Assembly (NCBI GenBank): GCA_963612735.1
Contig: CAVDWX010000010.1
Coordinates: 16,088-80,087 of the forward strand
Length of the DNA: 64,000 nucleotides
Direction of reading: 5' to 3'
Source: CAVDWX01 sp963612735
GTDB lineage: Bacteria > Bacillota_I > Bacilli_A > RFN20 > CAG-826
In this document: positions 54,399-63,997 of the stretch, one piece after another
How positions within the stretch are numbered: position 1 is the stretch's first letter
Layout of the letters: every line of letters begins with the position of its first letter
The notes under the pieces: model-generated
Told to the model about the DNA's origin: nothing
Databases searched by the model: none
Seen by the model: the letters and a program-made list of their open reading frames with translations, nothing else
Made by a program: the position numbers and the translations under genes

Positions 54399-56186
54399 AT
54401 GTGTGGAATAGTAGGAAGTTTAGGATTAATTGAAACAAAAGAATACCTAATTGAAGGATTAAAAACTCTTGATTATCGAGGTTATGATTCCGCAGGTATT
54501 GCTTTATTAAATAGAAATGAAAATAAAATAAATGTTTATAAATATGTGGGTTCTGTAGAGTATTTAGAAAAAAACATTCCAAATTTAGTTAATGGATATT
54601 TAGGAATTGGCCATACGAGGTGGGCTACCCACGGTAAACCTAGTGATATAAATTCACATCCGCATTTATCGATGCACGGTTTATTTGCTTTAGTGCATAA
54701 TGGAGTCATTGAAAACTATTTAGAATTAAAAGAAGAACTCATCAATAAGGGCTACAAATTTAAAAGCGATACCGATAGTGAAGTTATTGTTAATCTCCTC
54801 GAAGATAATTTTTTAGAATGTAAAGATGTTTTATTGGCCTTAAACAAAGTCATCAAACAACTCGTTGGTAGTTATGCAATTGTTGTTATTTATAAAGATG
54901 ATAGTGATCATTTATATGTATTAAAAAATGCCTCTCCACTTCTCATTGGTGTTGGTAAAGATTTTAGTCTTGTCGCATCTGATGCCACGCCGATGATTAA
55001 AAGAACTAATAAATTTATCGAATTGAACGATAAGCAATATGGAATTATTTCGCGTGATAAAGTCAGTTTATTTGATGTAAACGGCAAGCCTATTGACATA
55101 AATTATGTTTCTAAAGAACCAGAATCATGCATTAAAGATTTATGTGGTTATCCTCATTTTATGCTTAAAGAAATTGAAGAAAGTGAGACTGTTGTTAGAA
55201 AATTATTATCTACTTATTATAAGGATGGTAAATTTGCATTCGATCAAACTCTTATTAATAAAATAAAGGATAGTGATCATATTATTTTTGTTGCTTGTGG
55301 CACTAGTTATCATGCCTCTTTAGTGGGCGTTAGATATTTTGAACACATTCAAAAAAGTGCTTCTTCATATATCGCTAGTGAATGGGCTTTTTATCCTTCT
55401 ATTCCCGGGAAAGAACCTTTTGTTATCTTTATTTCTCAATCGGGGGAAACCGCTGATTTGATTCACTGCTTAAAAATAGCTAAGGAACATAATTTGCCAA
55501 CCTTAGTTTTAACAAATACTAAAGGTTCAACATTAGAAAGAGGATGTGACTATTCCATTCTCCTTTTAGCGGGCTTAGAGGTATCAGTGGCTTCTACAAA
55601 AGCATATGTTGCCCAAACTGCAGCCCTCGCTTTACTTGCTAATAGTGTAGAAGGTCGATATAAAGTTGATAAAGATTTATTAGATTGTTGCAAGATAATT
55701 TCATATATTAGAAGCGAATGTAAAGATAAAATTAAAGCCATTGCAAAAATCTTAAAAGATAAAAAAGATATTTTCTATCTCGGGAGAGGATATGACTATT
55801 TCTTATCAATGGAAGCTTCTTTAAAATTAAAAGAAATCAGCTATATTCATTCTGAAGCTATTGCAGGAGGAGAGCTTAAACATGGCCCAATCGCTTTAAT
55901 TGATAAAGGGACTCCTGTTATTGTCTTTATTACTGATAAAATTACCGCAAATAGTATGAGATGGAATATCGAAGAAGTTAAATCCCGTGGAGCGGATGTA
56001 ACAGTTATATCGACTAAATTGCTTTCTAAAGATAGTGACGCTATTGTTGTCGATGATTATCCTTTTTATCTATCTTCTATTGCTGTTTCCACAATTGCCT
56101 TTTATTTAGCGTATTATGTTACCGTTTATAAAGGACTTAATGTCGATAAGCCTCGTAATCTTGCTAAGAGTGTGACTGTTGAATAA
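54399..56186 (+). CDS. glmS: Glutamine-fructose-6-phosphate aminotransferase
   Basis: Converts fructose 6-phosphate and glutamine to glucosamine 6-phosphate, the entry to peptidoglycan precursors. At 595 residues the protein has the N-terminal glutaminase (catalytic Cys2 after Met, then RGYDSAG and GHTRWATHG) and two SIS domains ending in the conserved PRNLAKSVTVE tail. SD GGGAG sits before the ATG, within the end of glnA. There is no room for a glmS ribozyme in the two-base gap, so control differs from Bacillus. Confidence 0.97.
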   Translation: MCGIVGSLGLIETKEYLIEGLKTLDYRGYDSAGIALLNRNENKINVYKYVGSVEYLEKNIPNLVNGYLGIGHTRWATHGKPSDINSHPHLSMHGLFALVHNGVIENYLELKEELINKGYKFKSDTDSEVIVNLLEDNFLECKDVLLALNKVIKQLVGSYAIVVIYKDDSDHLYVLKNASPLLIGVGKDFSLVASDATPMIKRTNKFIELNDKQYGIISRDKVSLFDVNGKPIDINYVSKEPESCIKDLCGYPHFMLKEIEESETVVRKLLSTYYKDGKFAFDQTLINKIKDSDHIIFVACGTSYHASLVGVRYFEHIQKSASSYIASEWAFYPSIPGKEPFVIFISQSGETADLIHCLKIAKEHNLPTLVLTNTKGSTLERGCDYSILLLAGLEVSVASTKAYVAQTAALALLANSVEGRYKVDKDLLDCCKIISYIRSECKDKIKAIAKILKDKKDIFYLGRGYDYFLSMEASLKLKEISYIHSEAIAGGELKHGPIALIDKGTPVIVFITDKITANSMRWNIEEVKSRGADVTVISTKLLSKDSDAIVVDDYPFYLSSIAVSTIAFYLAYYVTVYKGLNVDKPRNLAKSVTVE

Positions 56187-56334
56187 ATTAGATTAGTTTT
56201 TTTCTTGCTTATTATAAATTTTTATATTTCATTCTTATCATTTTTTGTTCCACTTTCTTAAAATTCTTCACTTATAATTAAAAAAGAAAGAAAACATACT
56301 TTGATATTAACTTATTATGATGTTGGTAATTGAT

Positions 56335-57279
56335 ATGGGCAAAATTAAAATTATTTGTACTTCTACTGGTTGTTTAGAATATGCTGGAGAAAAGTATAAG
56401 AATGCGGGTATCGATATTATTCGCATTCACATGTTTTTCCAAAATAAGGAATATTTAGAAGGACCAGATTTAGATCCATGGCATTTTTATAAAGTATTAG
56501 AAAATGTCAACGATGTTAAAGGCAATCTTCCTCATACCGCGATGCCAACTAGGGAAGAAATTGAGACGGTTTTCAACAAGGCTTATGAAGAGGGTTATGA
56601 AGAAGTTATCGTCGTAGTCTTATCTTCTTATTTAGGTGGAACTTGGAATTTTATTCGACTAGTGGCTGAAGATTATCATGATAAATTCAAAACAATCACT
56701 GTGGTAGATGCTCGTATTGCTTGTTTCCAAGAAGGATTATTAGCCTTCAAAGCCAAAGAATTTGTTGATAAAGGTTATGATGTACCTCATATTTTACAAG
56801 AGCTCGAATGGATGAAAGCCCATCAAGAATTCATCGGAGTTTCATCTCGCCTTGATTATATGATTTTAAATGGGCGCTTAAAGGGTGGAAAAGCTTATTT
56901 AGGCAAATTGATGAGTATTTGCCCAGTTGTTCATTTCAATCACAAAGGTGAATTAGCGCCACTTACTAATGCCATGGGCGTAAATAGAGCAATGAATAAG
57001 ATGGATGAACAATTACTAGCTTGGATTGGAAATAGAGATAGCAAAGATTACATCCTATATAGAGCTTATACGGGCTATTCACTTCAACCAATACAAAAGC
57101 GTTATGAAGAAAAATATGGCATTAAAGTCAATCATGAAGATGTCATTATGTCCACGGTAACTGGCTGTCATGTCGGGCCATGGATTATTGGCTATGGCTA
57201 TTCACCGATAAGAAGAGAAGATGAACCTCTTGAAGAGATTCCACACTATTATTATGAACAAAATAGAATTAGTCGTTAG
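56335..57279 (+). CDS. DegV family fatty-acid-binding protein
   Basis: A 314-residue DegV-fold protein that binds long-chain fatty acids, probably acting with fatty acid kinase FakA. Motifs: CTSTGCL (family STAD-like region), DPWHFYKVLE, TAMPTREEI (about 79-87), the VLSSYLGGTWN loop and a conserved R/GRLKGGKAYLG region (about 184-194). The ATG at 56335 aligns with the family N-terminus; an ATG at 56317 would add six residues. There is no good SD at either. fak genes are not seen in the window. The next gene overlaps the end by 23 bases. Confidence 0.85.
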   Translation: MGKIKIICTSTGCLEYAGEKYKNAGIDIIRIHMFFQNKEYLEGPDLDPWHFYKVLENVNDVKGNLPHTAMPTREEIETVFNKAYEEGYEEVIVVVLSSYLGGTWNFIRLVAEDYHDKFKTITVVDARIACFQEGLLAFKAKEFVDKGYDVPHILQELEWMKAHQEFIGVSSRLDYMILNGRLKGGKAYLGKLMSICPVVHFNHKGELAPLTNAMGVNRAMNKMDEQLLAWIGNRDSKDYILYRAYTGYSLQPIQKRYEEKYGIKVNHEDVIMSTVTGCHVGPWIIGYGYSPIRREDEPLEEIPHYYYEQNRISR

Positions 57280-58390
57280 TGAAGTAAAAACTAAAAAAGA
57301 TAAGCGAGAATTCATCGCTTTTCCAATAAAATTATTCAAAAATGTGAAATATTATTCACCTTGCTTTCATATGGATGAAGTCGCGATTTTGAATGGCACT
57401 TCTAAGTATAGTCAAGAATCTTTGTCCTACTTTCTTATTGCTCATAGAGGCAAAAAAGTAGTAGGGCGATTATCGATTATCATTCAAAAAAGGTTCAATG
57501 AAAAATCTCATCTTAAGCAAGCTCGATTTACTCGATTCGATGTCATTGATGATATCGATGTCAGTAGAGCCTTATTCAGTAAAGGTGAGGAATGGGCACG
57601 TCTTCAAGGTATGGACACTATTGTTGGGCCACTTGATTATAACGACTTTGAAAGAGAAGGACTACTTATCGAAGGCTTTGATGAATATATGACCTTTGAA
57701 GAGCAATATCATCCACCATATTATCAAAAACATATTGAGGCATTAGGATTTAAAAAAGATGTTGATTGGTATGAATTTCAAATCACTAAAGATGAGGAAG
57801 CTCGAAAGAATATTATAAAACTTGCCAATGCGGTGAGAAGATTTTCAAAAGTCCATTTAGCGGATACTAACATGAGCAAGAAGAAATATCTAAATAAGTA
57901 TAAGAATCAATTTTTTGATGTCATCAATGAATGCTATAAAGATTTATATGGTACGACCGTTTTTACTAACGAAGCGATGGACGATATGATTAAAAATTTC
58001 TCACCCCTTCTTTTGCCTAAATATATTCCGATGGTAGTGGATGAAAATGATCGAGTTGTTGCGACCGCGATTGTTTTTCCCTCCATTTCTAAAATTATTA
58101 AAAGAAGTAAAGGAAGACTTACTCCGCTTGCTATTATTTCTTTACTTAAAACAGTTAAAAAACCAAAAGTCATCGATTTAGGATTAATTGCGGTAAGACC
58201 TGAATATCAAAAAATGGGTATTAATGTTTTATTTTTAGAAGGAATGTATAAATTACTTGATGAAGGCGTAGAATTTTATGAGACTAATTTAAACTTAGAA
58301 ACAAATACCGCTGTTATAACGCAGTGGAAACATTTTAATGCTAGACAACATAAAAAAAGACGTTGTTATATTAAGCCATTAGTTAGATAA
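57257..58390 (+). CDS. GNAT-like acyltransferase family protein (YghO-like)
   Basis: A 377-residue protein: an N-terminal acyltransferase-like part (FIAFPIKLFKNVKYYSPCF, then RFTRFDVIDD), GPLDYNDFEREGLLIEGFDE (about 118-137) typical of the YghO-like family, a QYHPPYYQKHIEALGF segment, and a C-terminal GNAT-like motif (LIAVRPEYQKMGINVLFLEGMYK). The first 23 bases overlap degV and the ATG has no clear SD, so coupling is likely. Neither acyl donor nor acceptor is known; a link to lipid metabolism with DegV is only suggestive. Confidence 0.7.
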   Translation, partial: NKIELVVSEVKTKKDKREFIAFPIKLFKNVKYYSPCFHMDEVAILNGTSKYSQESLSYFLIAHRGKKVVGRLSIIIQKRFNEKSHLKQARFTRFDVIDDIDVSRALFSKGEEWARLQGMDTIVGPLDYNDFEREGLLIEGFDEYMTFEEQYHPPYYQKHIEALGFKKDVDWYEFQITKDEEARKNIIKLANAVRRFSKVHLADTNMSKKKYLNKYKNQFFDVINECYKDLYGTTVFTNEAMDDMIKNFSPLLLPKYIPMVVDENDRVVATAIVFPSISKIIKRSKGRLTPLAIISLLKTVKKPKVIDLGLIAVRPEYQKMGINVLFLEGMYKLLDEGVEFYETNLNLETNTAVITQWKHFNARQHKKRRCYIKPLVR

Positions 58391-58476
58391 CATACCTATA
58401 TTATTAAATTATTTATGGTTATGATATTGTTTGTTGTCGTATAATAAATGAGCATTAATTTTGATTGAGGTAAATC

Positions 58477-60666
58477 ATGAAGCGTCGAATCTTAAAATAT
58501 TTTGTCTTGATATCTACTATTTTTACATGTGGCGTAAATATCAAAAATGCTTTTATAAGCGATACTTTCATAAATGTTAAAGCTTCTAGTACTGATGATT
58601 ATTATGCAAGCGCTACTGGCACTGGTTTAACCTTATTCAATAACTTGAGGAAAATAATTAATAATGGTTATAAATCCCTTGGTTATGATGGATTATGGCA
58701 AGCCTATCGTAAAACCGATTCTTCTGATGGCATTCATATCAACGATTACTATTCTTGTATTACAAATTACACGATTGAAAATAAAGCAGGAAGTTATAAA
58801 AATGAAGGAGATTGCTTTAACCGTGAACATTCCATTCCTAAGTCATGGTGGGGTGGAGGAACTGGTAATCAAGGTTGTGACGTTTTTATCGTTGTACCAA
58901 GCGATGGCAAGGTGAATGGAATGAGAAGTTCTAATCCTTTTGGTGAAGTGGGTACCATTAAATACCAATCAGCACAAGAATTTTCTAAATTAGGTTCATC
59001 TTCTTTCCCTGGATATAGTGGTACAGTATTTGAACCTAATGATGAATATAAAGGTGATTTTGCGAGAATTTATTTTTACGCATTGACCAAGTGGAGTGGT
59101 GCTGAGAATTGGACAAAAGGACAAGGCAATATATTCTTTTCTGGTTCATTAAATAAAAATTTTGGCTTAACTGACTATGCTTATAATTTGTTAATGAAAT
59201 GGAACAGTCAAGACCCAGTTAGTGATTACGAAAGAAACAAAAATGATGCTGCTCAACAACTTCAAGGAAATAGAAATCCTTATGTTGATCATCCGGAATA
59301 CATAAATGCAATTTGGGGCGGTGAAACGATTAAACCGACATCGCTTTATATAAGTAATATTACCAATGAAATCTTTGTTAGTGATTCAGTCTCGTTGCAA
59401 GTTTCAGCGTTACCTAGCGGTGCTTCTAATAGTGTTACTTGGTCATCCTCTAATAGTGCGGTTGCAAGTGTTTCAACTAGTGGAGTTGTTAAAGGATTAA
59501 GCGTCGGAGAAACAACCATCAGCGTAGTTTCAACTCTTGATAGTAATGTCAAAAGTTCTTTTAAATTAAACGTAAAACCTGCAAAAACTGTGTCCTCTAT
59601 TCAAATTTCGGGAGTTGCTAATAAATTAACATATTTCGAAGGCGAATCTTTTGACGCAACTGGTTTGACAATTAAAGCTACTTATGATGATGGTTCTTCT
59701 TCTATTATTGATAGTTTGTCATGTTCCTTTTCATTTTTATCAAAGGGTGATACAAAAGTGACAATAACCTATAAAGGCATAAGTGCTATTTATGATGGTC
59801 TAACAGTTTTAGCAAAACAGGTTGCTTCTAATACGTTTGAAAAAGTGACTAGTAATTTATCTGATTGGACTGGAACTTATCTATTGGTATATGAGAACTC
59901 ATCCACTGAAGGATATATATGGACTGGAGAAAATGGAGCTTCTAAATTTGAAAGTTTTACAATTACAGCCTCTTCCATTAGCCTTCCTGAGATATATAGT
60001 GTTGCTCGATTTAGTGTTCAAAAATATTTAACTGGCTATTCAATTTTAATGTTAGATGGGACAAATAAAGGAAGTTATGTTATCTCTGGTAGTAAAGATT
60101 TCGGATTCGGAACTACTGAAACCGCTGCGACTATAAAATATGAGTCTTCATTAATATATTTAGCTTTTTCAACTAAATATCTTCAATATAATCCATCCGC
60201 TAGGATGTTTAGATTTTATGATGGTAATCAAAAACCCATTCAACTATATAAATCAGTCAATAAAAGTGATGAGATAAGTGATGCTGAATCATATGCCTCT
60301 AAATTCTTAGAAATTATCACTTGTAATGGTCGAGGTTCAGTGACATTTGATAAATCTCAGTGGGATTTAATGGCGGAAGAATTTAACAATTTATCTGAAG
60401 ATGATAAAAATACATTGATTAATGCAAAACCTAATTTATCAAGTGCATCCTTAATTGAACAATTCGCTGCGAGATATGACGCAATTGTTAGCAAATATTC
60501 GAATACGTATGCTAATTTTATGAACCGCAACGTTCCTAATTATCTTCACGACTTTGAAAGAGTGAGTAACAATAATCATAATGCCTATATCATTTTAATT
60601 ACTTGTATTAGTATGGGATTTATTAGTCTTTCTATATATTTAATTAAGAAGAAAAAAAGGAAATAA
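58477..60666 (+). CDS. Membrane-anchored endonuclease I with bacterial Ig-like domains
   Basis: A 729-residue surface or secreted protein. A signal peptide (1-36) is followed by an EndA/NucM endonuclease I domain (about 40-285) with the catalytic NREHSIPKSWW (His118), NPFGEVG, and NRNPYVDHPEY near its end. Then come a Big_2 Ig-like domain (about 287-365), a Big_3-like domain (about 370-445: YFEGESFDATGL), an unassigned beta domain (about 455-590), and a C-terminal membrane helix with a KKKKRK tail (about 703-729). It likely degrades extracellular DNA or RNA for nucleotides, fitting with preT-preA downstream. SD GAGG lies seven bases before the ATG; TATAAT at 58440-58445 is a plausible -10. 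Confidence 0.92.
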   Translation: MKRRILKYFVLISTIFTCGVNIKNAFISDTFINVKASSTDDYYASATGTGLTLFNNLRKIINNGYKSLGYDGLWQAYRKTDSSDGIHINDYYSCITNYTIENKAGSYKNEGDCFNREHSIPKSWWGGGTGNQGCDVFIVVPSDGKVNGMRSSNPFGEVGTIKYQSAQEFSKLGSSSFPGYSGTVFEPNDEYKGDFARIYFYALTKWSGAENWTKGQGNIFFSGSLNKNFGLTDYAYNLLMKWNSQDPVSDYERNKNDAAQQLQGNRNPYVDHPEYINAIWGGETIKPTSLYISNITNEIFVSDSVSLQVSALPSGASNSVTWSSSNSAVASVSTSGVVKGLSVGETTISVVSTLDSNVKSSFKLNVKPAKTVSSIQISGVANKLTYFEGESFDATGLTIKATYDDGSSSIIDSLSCSFSFLSKGDTKVTITYKGISAIYDGLTVLAKQVASNTFEKVTSNLSDWTGTYLLVYENSSTEGYIWTGENGASKFESFTITASSISLPEIYSVARFSVQKYLTGYSILMLDGTNKGSYVISGSKDFGFGTTETAATIKYESSLIYLAFSTKYLQYNPSARMFRFYDGNQKPIQLYKSVNKSDEISDAESYASKFLEIITCNGRGSVTFDKSQWDLMAEEFNNLSEDDKNTLINAKPNLSSASLIEQFAARYDAIVSKYSNTYANFMNRNVPNYLHDFERVSNNNHNAYIILITCISMGFISLSIYLIKKKKRK

Positions 60667-60787
60667 TTTTCTTTAATTAAACTATCGTTTGTCCTTTTTA
60701 TACGCTCAAATCTTAATGACCTAAATTTTTATCCATGATAAAATAAATTTTAGGATATTTCTTTTATAGCTACAGGAGGAACATTTG

Positions 60788-62014
60788 ATGTCCAAAAAGT
60801 ACAATAAAGAATATGAGAGCGGATTTACTCCTACTTTACTGATGGAAGAAGCGAGTAGATGTTTACTTTGTCTTGACGCTCCATGTTCTAAAGCCTGTCC
60901 AGCTGGAACAGATCCAGCTAAATTTATTCGTTCAGTCCGTTTTAGAAATTTAAAAGGAGCAGCTGAAACCGTTAGGATTAATAATATTCTTGGTGCCATA
61001 TGCGCTAGAGTATGTCCAACCGAAAGATATTGTCAAAATGGTTGTTCAAGAAGCGGAATTGATAAACCAATTGATATTGGTAGAATTCAACGTTATATTA
61101 CTGATTTTGAAGATTCATTAGGGATGGATATTTTAGAAAAGAAACCATCTAATGGAAAAAAAGTCGCTATTATCGGTAGTGGTCCTGCTGGATTATCTAG
61201 TGCTGGCTTTCTTGCTTTAGAAGGTTATGAAGTAACAGTCTATGAAAAAGAAGATAAATTAGGTGGGTATTTAAGATACGGCATTCCTGAATATAGATTA
61301 CCTAATTCCATTGTGGATAAAGAAATTGCTCGCATTGAAAAATTAGGAGTTAAATTTCTTTGCAATGTTCGAGTTGGCGAACAAATTAAATTAGATGATT
61401 TAAAGAAAGATTATGATGCAGTCGTTCTTTCTATTGGTGCTTGTGAAGGTAAAGTAATTGATTTATTTAAAGATAATAAACATGTTGTTACCGCTGTTGA
61501 TTTCTTAAAAGAAGTTAAAGAAAATAAAGGTAAAGTTAAGCTCCCAAATAATGTTTTAGTCATTGGTGGAGGAGATGTAGCAATGGATACATGTACCACT
61601 CTTAAATTATTGGGAGTGAAAAATGTTACCGATGTCGTCTATGAAGAATTTGATGAATTTAGAGCTTCTAAAAAAGAATTATTAGGAGCACAAGAAAATA
61701 ATATTTCTATCATCGATGGTTATGTTCCTGTCATGGTTTCTAATGATGTTGTTCAATTTAAACATCGCTTTATTGACGCTCATTTGCAGGTTAAGGCCGA
61801 TCTCATCATTTTAGCGGTTGGTCAACAAGTGGACGCAAAAGGACTAGATATTGAATTTGAAAGAGGCGAAGTAAATTGCGCTGGCATTCAAATCAAAAAT
61901 AGCAATGTATTCGTGGCTGGAGATATTGCTCATGGAGAGAAAACTGTGGTCTATGCTGTTAAGAGTGGTAAAGAAGTTTGCTCTGCAATCATCGAATTTT
62001 TAGGAGGGAAATAA
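60788..62014 (+). CDS. preT: NAD-dependent dihydropyrimidine dehydrogenase subunit PreT
   Basis: Flavoprotein electron-transfer subunit (408 residues) taking electrons from NAD(P)H. N-terminal Fe-S region (CLLCLDAPCSKACP, ARVCPTERYC), FAD motif GSGPAGLSSAG (about 129-139) and NAD(P) motif VIGGGDVAMD (about 257-266). The alternative, a glutamate synthase small subunit, is disfavoured by the adjacent preA. SD AGGAGGA lies seven bases before the ATG; the TTG three bases upstream is not the start. It ends two bases before preA. Reduces uracil/thymine (or oxidises dihydropyrimidines) with PreA. Confidence 0.93.
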   Translation: MSKKYNKEYESGFTPTLLMEEASRCLLCLDAPCSKACPAGTDPAKFIRSVRFRNLKGAAETVRINNILGAICARVCPTERYCQNGCSRSGIDKPIDIGRIQRYITDFEDSLGMDILEKKPSNGKKVAIIGSGPAGLSSAGFLALEGYEVTVYEKEDKLGGYLRYGIPEYRLPNSIVDKEIARIEKLGVKFLCNVRVGEQIKLDDLKKDYDAVVLSIGACEGKVIDLFKDNKHVVTAVDFLKEVKENKGKVKLPNNVLVIGGGDVAMDTCTTLKLLGVKNVTDVVYEEFDEFRASKKELLGAQENNISIIDGYVPVMVSNDVVQFKHRFIDAHLQVKADLIILAVGQQVDAKGLDIEFERGEVNCAGIQIKNSNVFVAGDIAHGEKTVVYAVKSGKEVCSAIIEFLGGK

Positions 62015-62016
62015 TC

Positions 62017-63264
62017 ATGGTTAAAAAGGATTTATCTATCACATTTTTAGGCGTTAAATTTGATAACCCATTTTGTTTATCATCATCTCCTGTAGGCAAT
62101 TGCTATGATATGTGCGCAAAAGCTTATGATGAAGGTTGGGGAGGTGTTGTTTTTAAAACAATTGGCCCTTCTGACTACATCATCAATGAAGTTTCTCCTC
62201 GTTTTGATAAATTGAATAAAGAATGCACTCCGTTTGTCGGCTTTAAAAATATGGAGCAGATTGCAGAACATTCATTAGAAGAAAATTTAGCTGATTTACG
62301 CAAACTAAAAAAGAATTATCCTCATAAAGTTTTGATTGCCTCAATCATGGGTAACAATGAGAAAAATTGGGAAGAATTAGCTCGTTTAGTGGAAGAAGCC
62401 GGCGCGGATATGATTGAAATGAATCTCTCTTGTCCTCAGATGACCTCTCACGCTATGGGAAGCGATGTTGGTACAAATGCTGAGCTATGTAAAGCGTATT
62501 GTCAAGCCGTTAAACGTGGTTCCAAATTGCCAGTTTTAGCTAAAATGACACCCAATATCACTGATATGGTTCCAGTAGCGCTTGCTTGTTTAGAGGGTGG
62601 TGCTGATGGAATTTCAGCGATAAATACTATCAAATCTATTTGTAATATTGATTTAAATAAAAAAATTGGAATGCCTATTGTTAACGGTAAATCTTCGATT
62701 TCTGGTTATTCTGGAAAAGCAGTTAAACCAGTTGGATTAAGATTTGTTCAACAACTTAGAGTTGCTATCCCAGATGTTCAAATTTCTGGTATTGGAGGTA
62801 TTGAAACTTGGGAAGATGCTGCTGAATATATTTTAGTGGGCGCTAAAACGCTACAAGTAACTACTGGCATTATGCAATACGGATATCGCATTGTTGAAGA
62901 TATGAAAAATGGTTTAGAGCACTATATGGAAGAACAAGGCGTTGACCATTTAGAAGACTTAGTGGGCTTAGCTAATAAAAATATTATTCCCGCTGAAGAA
63001 TTAGATCGCGATTACATTGTCTATCCTTCTATTGATGAAAATAAATGCGTTGGTTGCGGAAGATGTGTTATTTCTTGCTATGATGGTGCACATCAAGCTA
63101 TGGAGTGGAATGCTGAGAATCGTCGTCCATCATGTAATCATGATAAATGTGTTGGCTGTTTATTATGCGGACATGTTTGCCCAGTTGGAGCGATTTCAAT
63201 GGGCGAAATTGTGTTTAAGAAAACAGCGCAACCAAACCGCAAAATCAAAGATATTAGGCTTTAA
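62017..63264 (+). CDS. preA: NAD-dependent dihydropyrimidine dehydrogenase subunit PreA
   Basis: Catalytic FMN subunit (415 residues) related to dihydroorotate dehydrogenase. Very close to E. coli PreA: SSSPVGNCYDMCAKAYD, IGFKN, NLSCPQMTSHAMGSDVG (catalytic Cys about 140), GKSSISGYSGKAVKP, GIETWEDAAE, and two C-terminal [4Fe-4S] motifs (CVGCGRCVISC and CVGCLLCGHVC). SD TAGGAGGGAA precedes the ATG. Pyrimidine reduction next to a secreted nuclease suggests nucleic-acid scavenging. Confidence 0.96.
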   Translation: MVKKDLSITFLGVKFDNPFCLSSSPVGNCYDMCAKAYDEGWGGVVFKTIGPSDYIINEVSPRFDKLNKECTPFVGFKNMEQIAEHSLEENLADLRKLKKNYPHKVLIASIMGNNEKNWEELARLVEEAGADMIEMNLSCPQMTSHAMGSDVGTNAELCKAYCQAVKRGSKLPVLAKMTPNITDMVPVALACLEGGADGISAINTIKSICNIDLNKKIGMPIVNGKSSISGYSGKAVKPVGLRFVQQLRVAIPDVQISGIGGIETWEDAAEYILVGAKTLQVTTGIMQYGYRIVEDMKNGLEHYMEEQGVDHLEDLVGLANKNIIPAEELDRDYIVYPSIDENKCVGCGRCVISCYDGAHQAMEWNAENRRPSCNHDKCVGCLLCGHVCPVGAISMGEIVFKKTAQPNRKIKDIRL

Positions 63265-63283
63265 TTACATATATTTTAAAAAT

Positions 63284-63313
63284 AAAAACGAGATTTTATT
63301 GTCTCGTTTTTTT
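63284..63313 (+). terminator. Rho-independent terminator after preA
   Basis: Ten-base stem AAAAACGAGA / TCTCGTTTTT with an eight-base loop and a T run. Ends the preT-preA transcript. Confidence 0.88.
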
Positions 63314-63332
63314 AATTTGGATGGACATGAAC

Positions 63333-63997
63333 CTTATTGAATGAACCTGAATTTGTAAAATACCTTAATTCGAATAGTAATTTGGATAAAGTTTTAGAAT
63401 ATATTGAAATTCATTATCATTTTAATATTGACAGCGAATATTTACTTTTTTCGATGAAGTTCAAGAATGCCCATCTATTGTTAAAATGATGAAATATTTT
63501 TGTGAATTAAAAAGAGAGTTTCCAGTTATTGTCTCTGGTTCATTAGTTCATCTTAGCATTAATCGTGATTGCCAGTCATTTAGAAAGAAGTTTTTATTTC
63601 CTGTTGGCAAAATTGATCAAATATATGTATTCCCAATGTCATTCGATGAATGTTTATATAATTAGGATATTCAAAATATAATTACGTCAAAAGCCATTTT
63701 GAGAATAAAGAAAATGAGAACTTTAAAATAACAAAGATTGTACCTAATGCTAAAAATAAAGATAGGTTAAATCCATCTTTTTGGCTTACAAAGGCTAATG
63801 TAGTCTTACAGTCATTTTGTTTAAAAGAAAAAGTGAGTTTACCATTTATAAATCAAAATAATTCTTTATTTCGTTTTTATTTATCAGATGTTGGTATGTT
63901 CACTTATCAAAATGGTCTAGATTATCAAAAATTCTTATTCGATACAAAAAATGCTTTTTCAAGTATTTACCATGAAAATTATGTCACTATTGAATAA
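63333..63997 (+). pseudogene. Decayed DUF4143/AAA_14 ATPase remnant
   Basis: Three frame fragments together read as a DUF4143 ATPase. Fragment one (LLNEPEFVKYL, to about 63449) lacks the Walker A part; a missing T in the run near 63446-63451 shifts frame. Fragment two has Walker B-like LFFDEVQECPSIV, then SGSLVHLSI and FPVGKIDQIYVFPMSFDECLY, ending at TAG 63663-63665. Fragment three (ITKIVPNAKN, then FRFYLSDVGMFTYQ) is the DUF4143 core and ends prematurely at TAA 63995-63997. The expected about 200 residues between two and three are missing. Clearly non-functional unless sequencing errors explain several lesions. Confidence 0.75.

Noticed and set aside
54380..54400. glmS ribozyme ahead of glmS
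   Set aside because: Only two bases separate glnA and glmS, so the ribozyme cannot be present.
60788..62014. Glutamate synthase small subunit gltD
   Set aside because: The adjacent PreA gene and absence of gltB favour PreT, despite shared fold.
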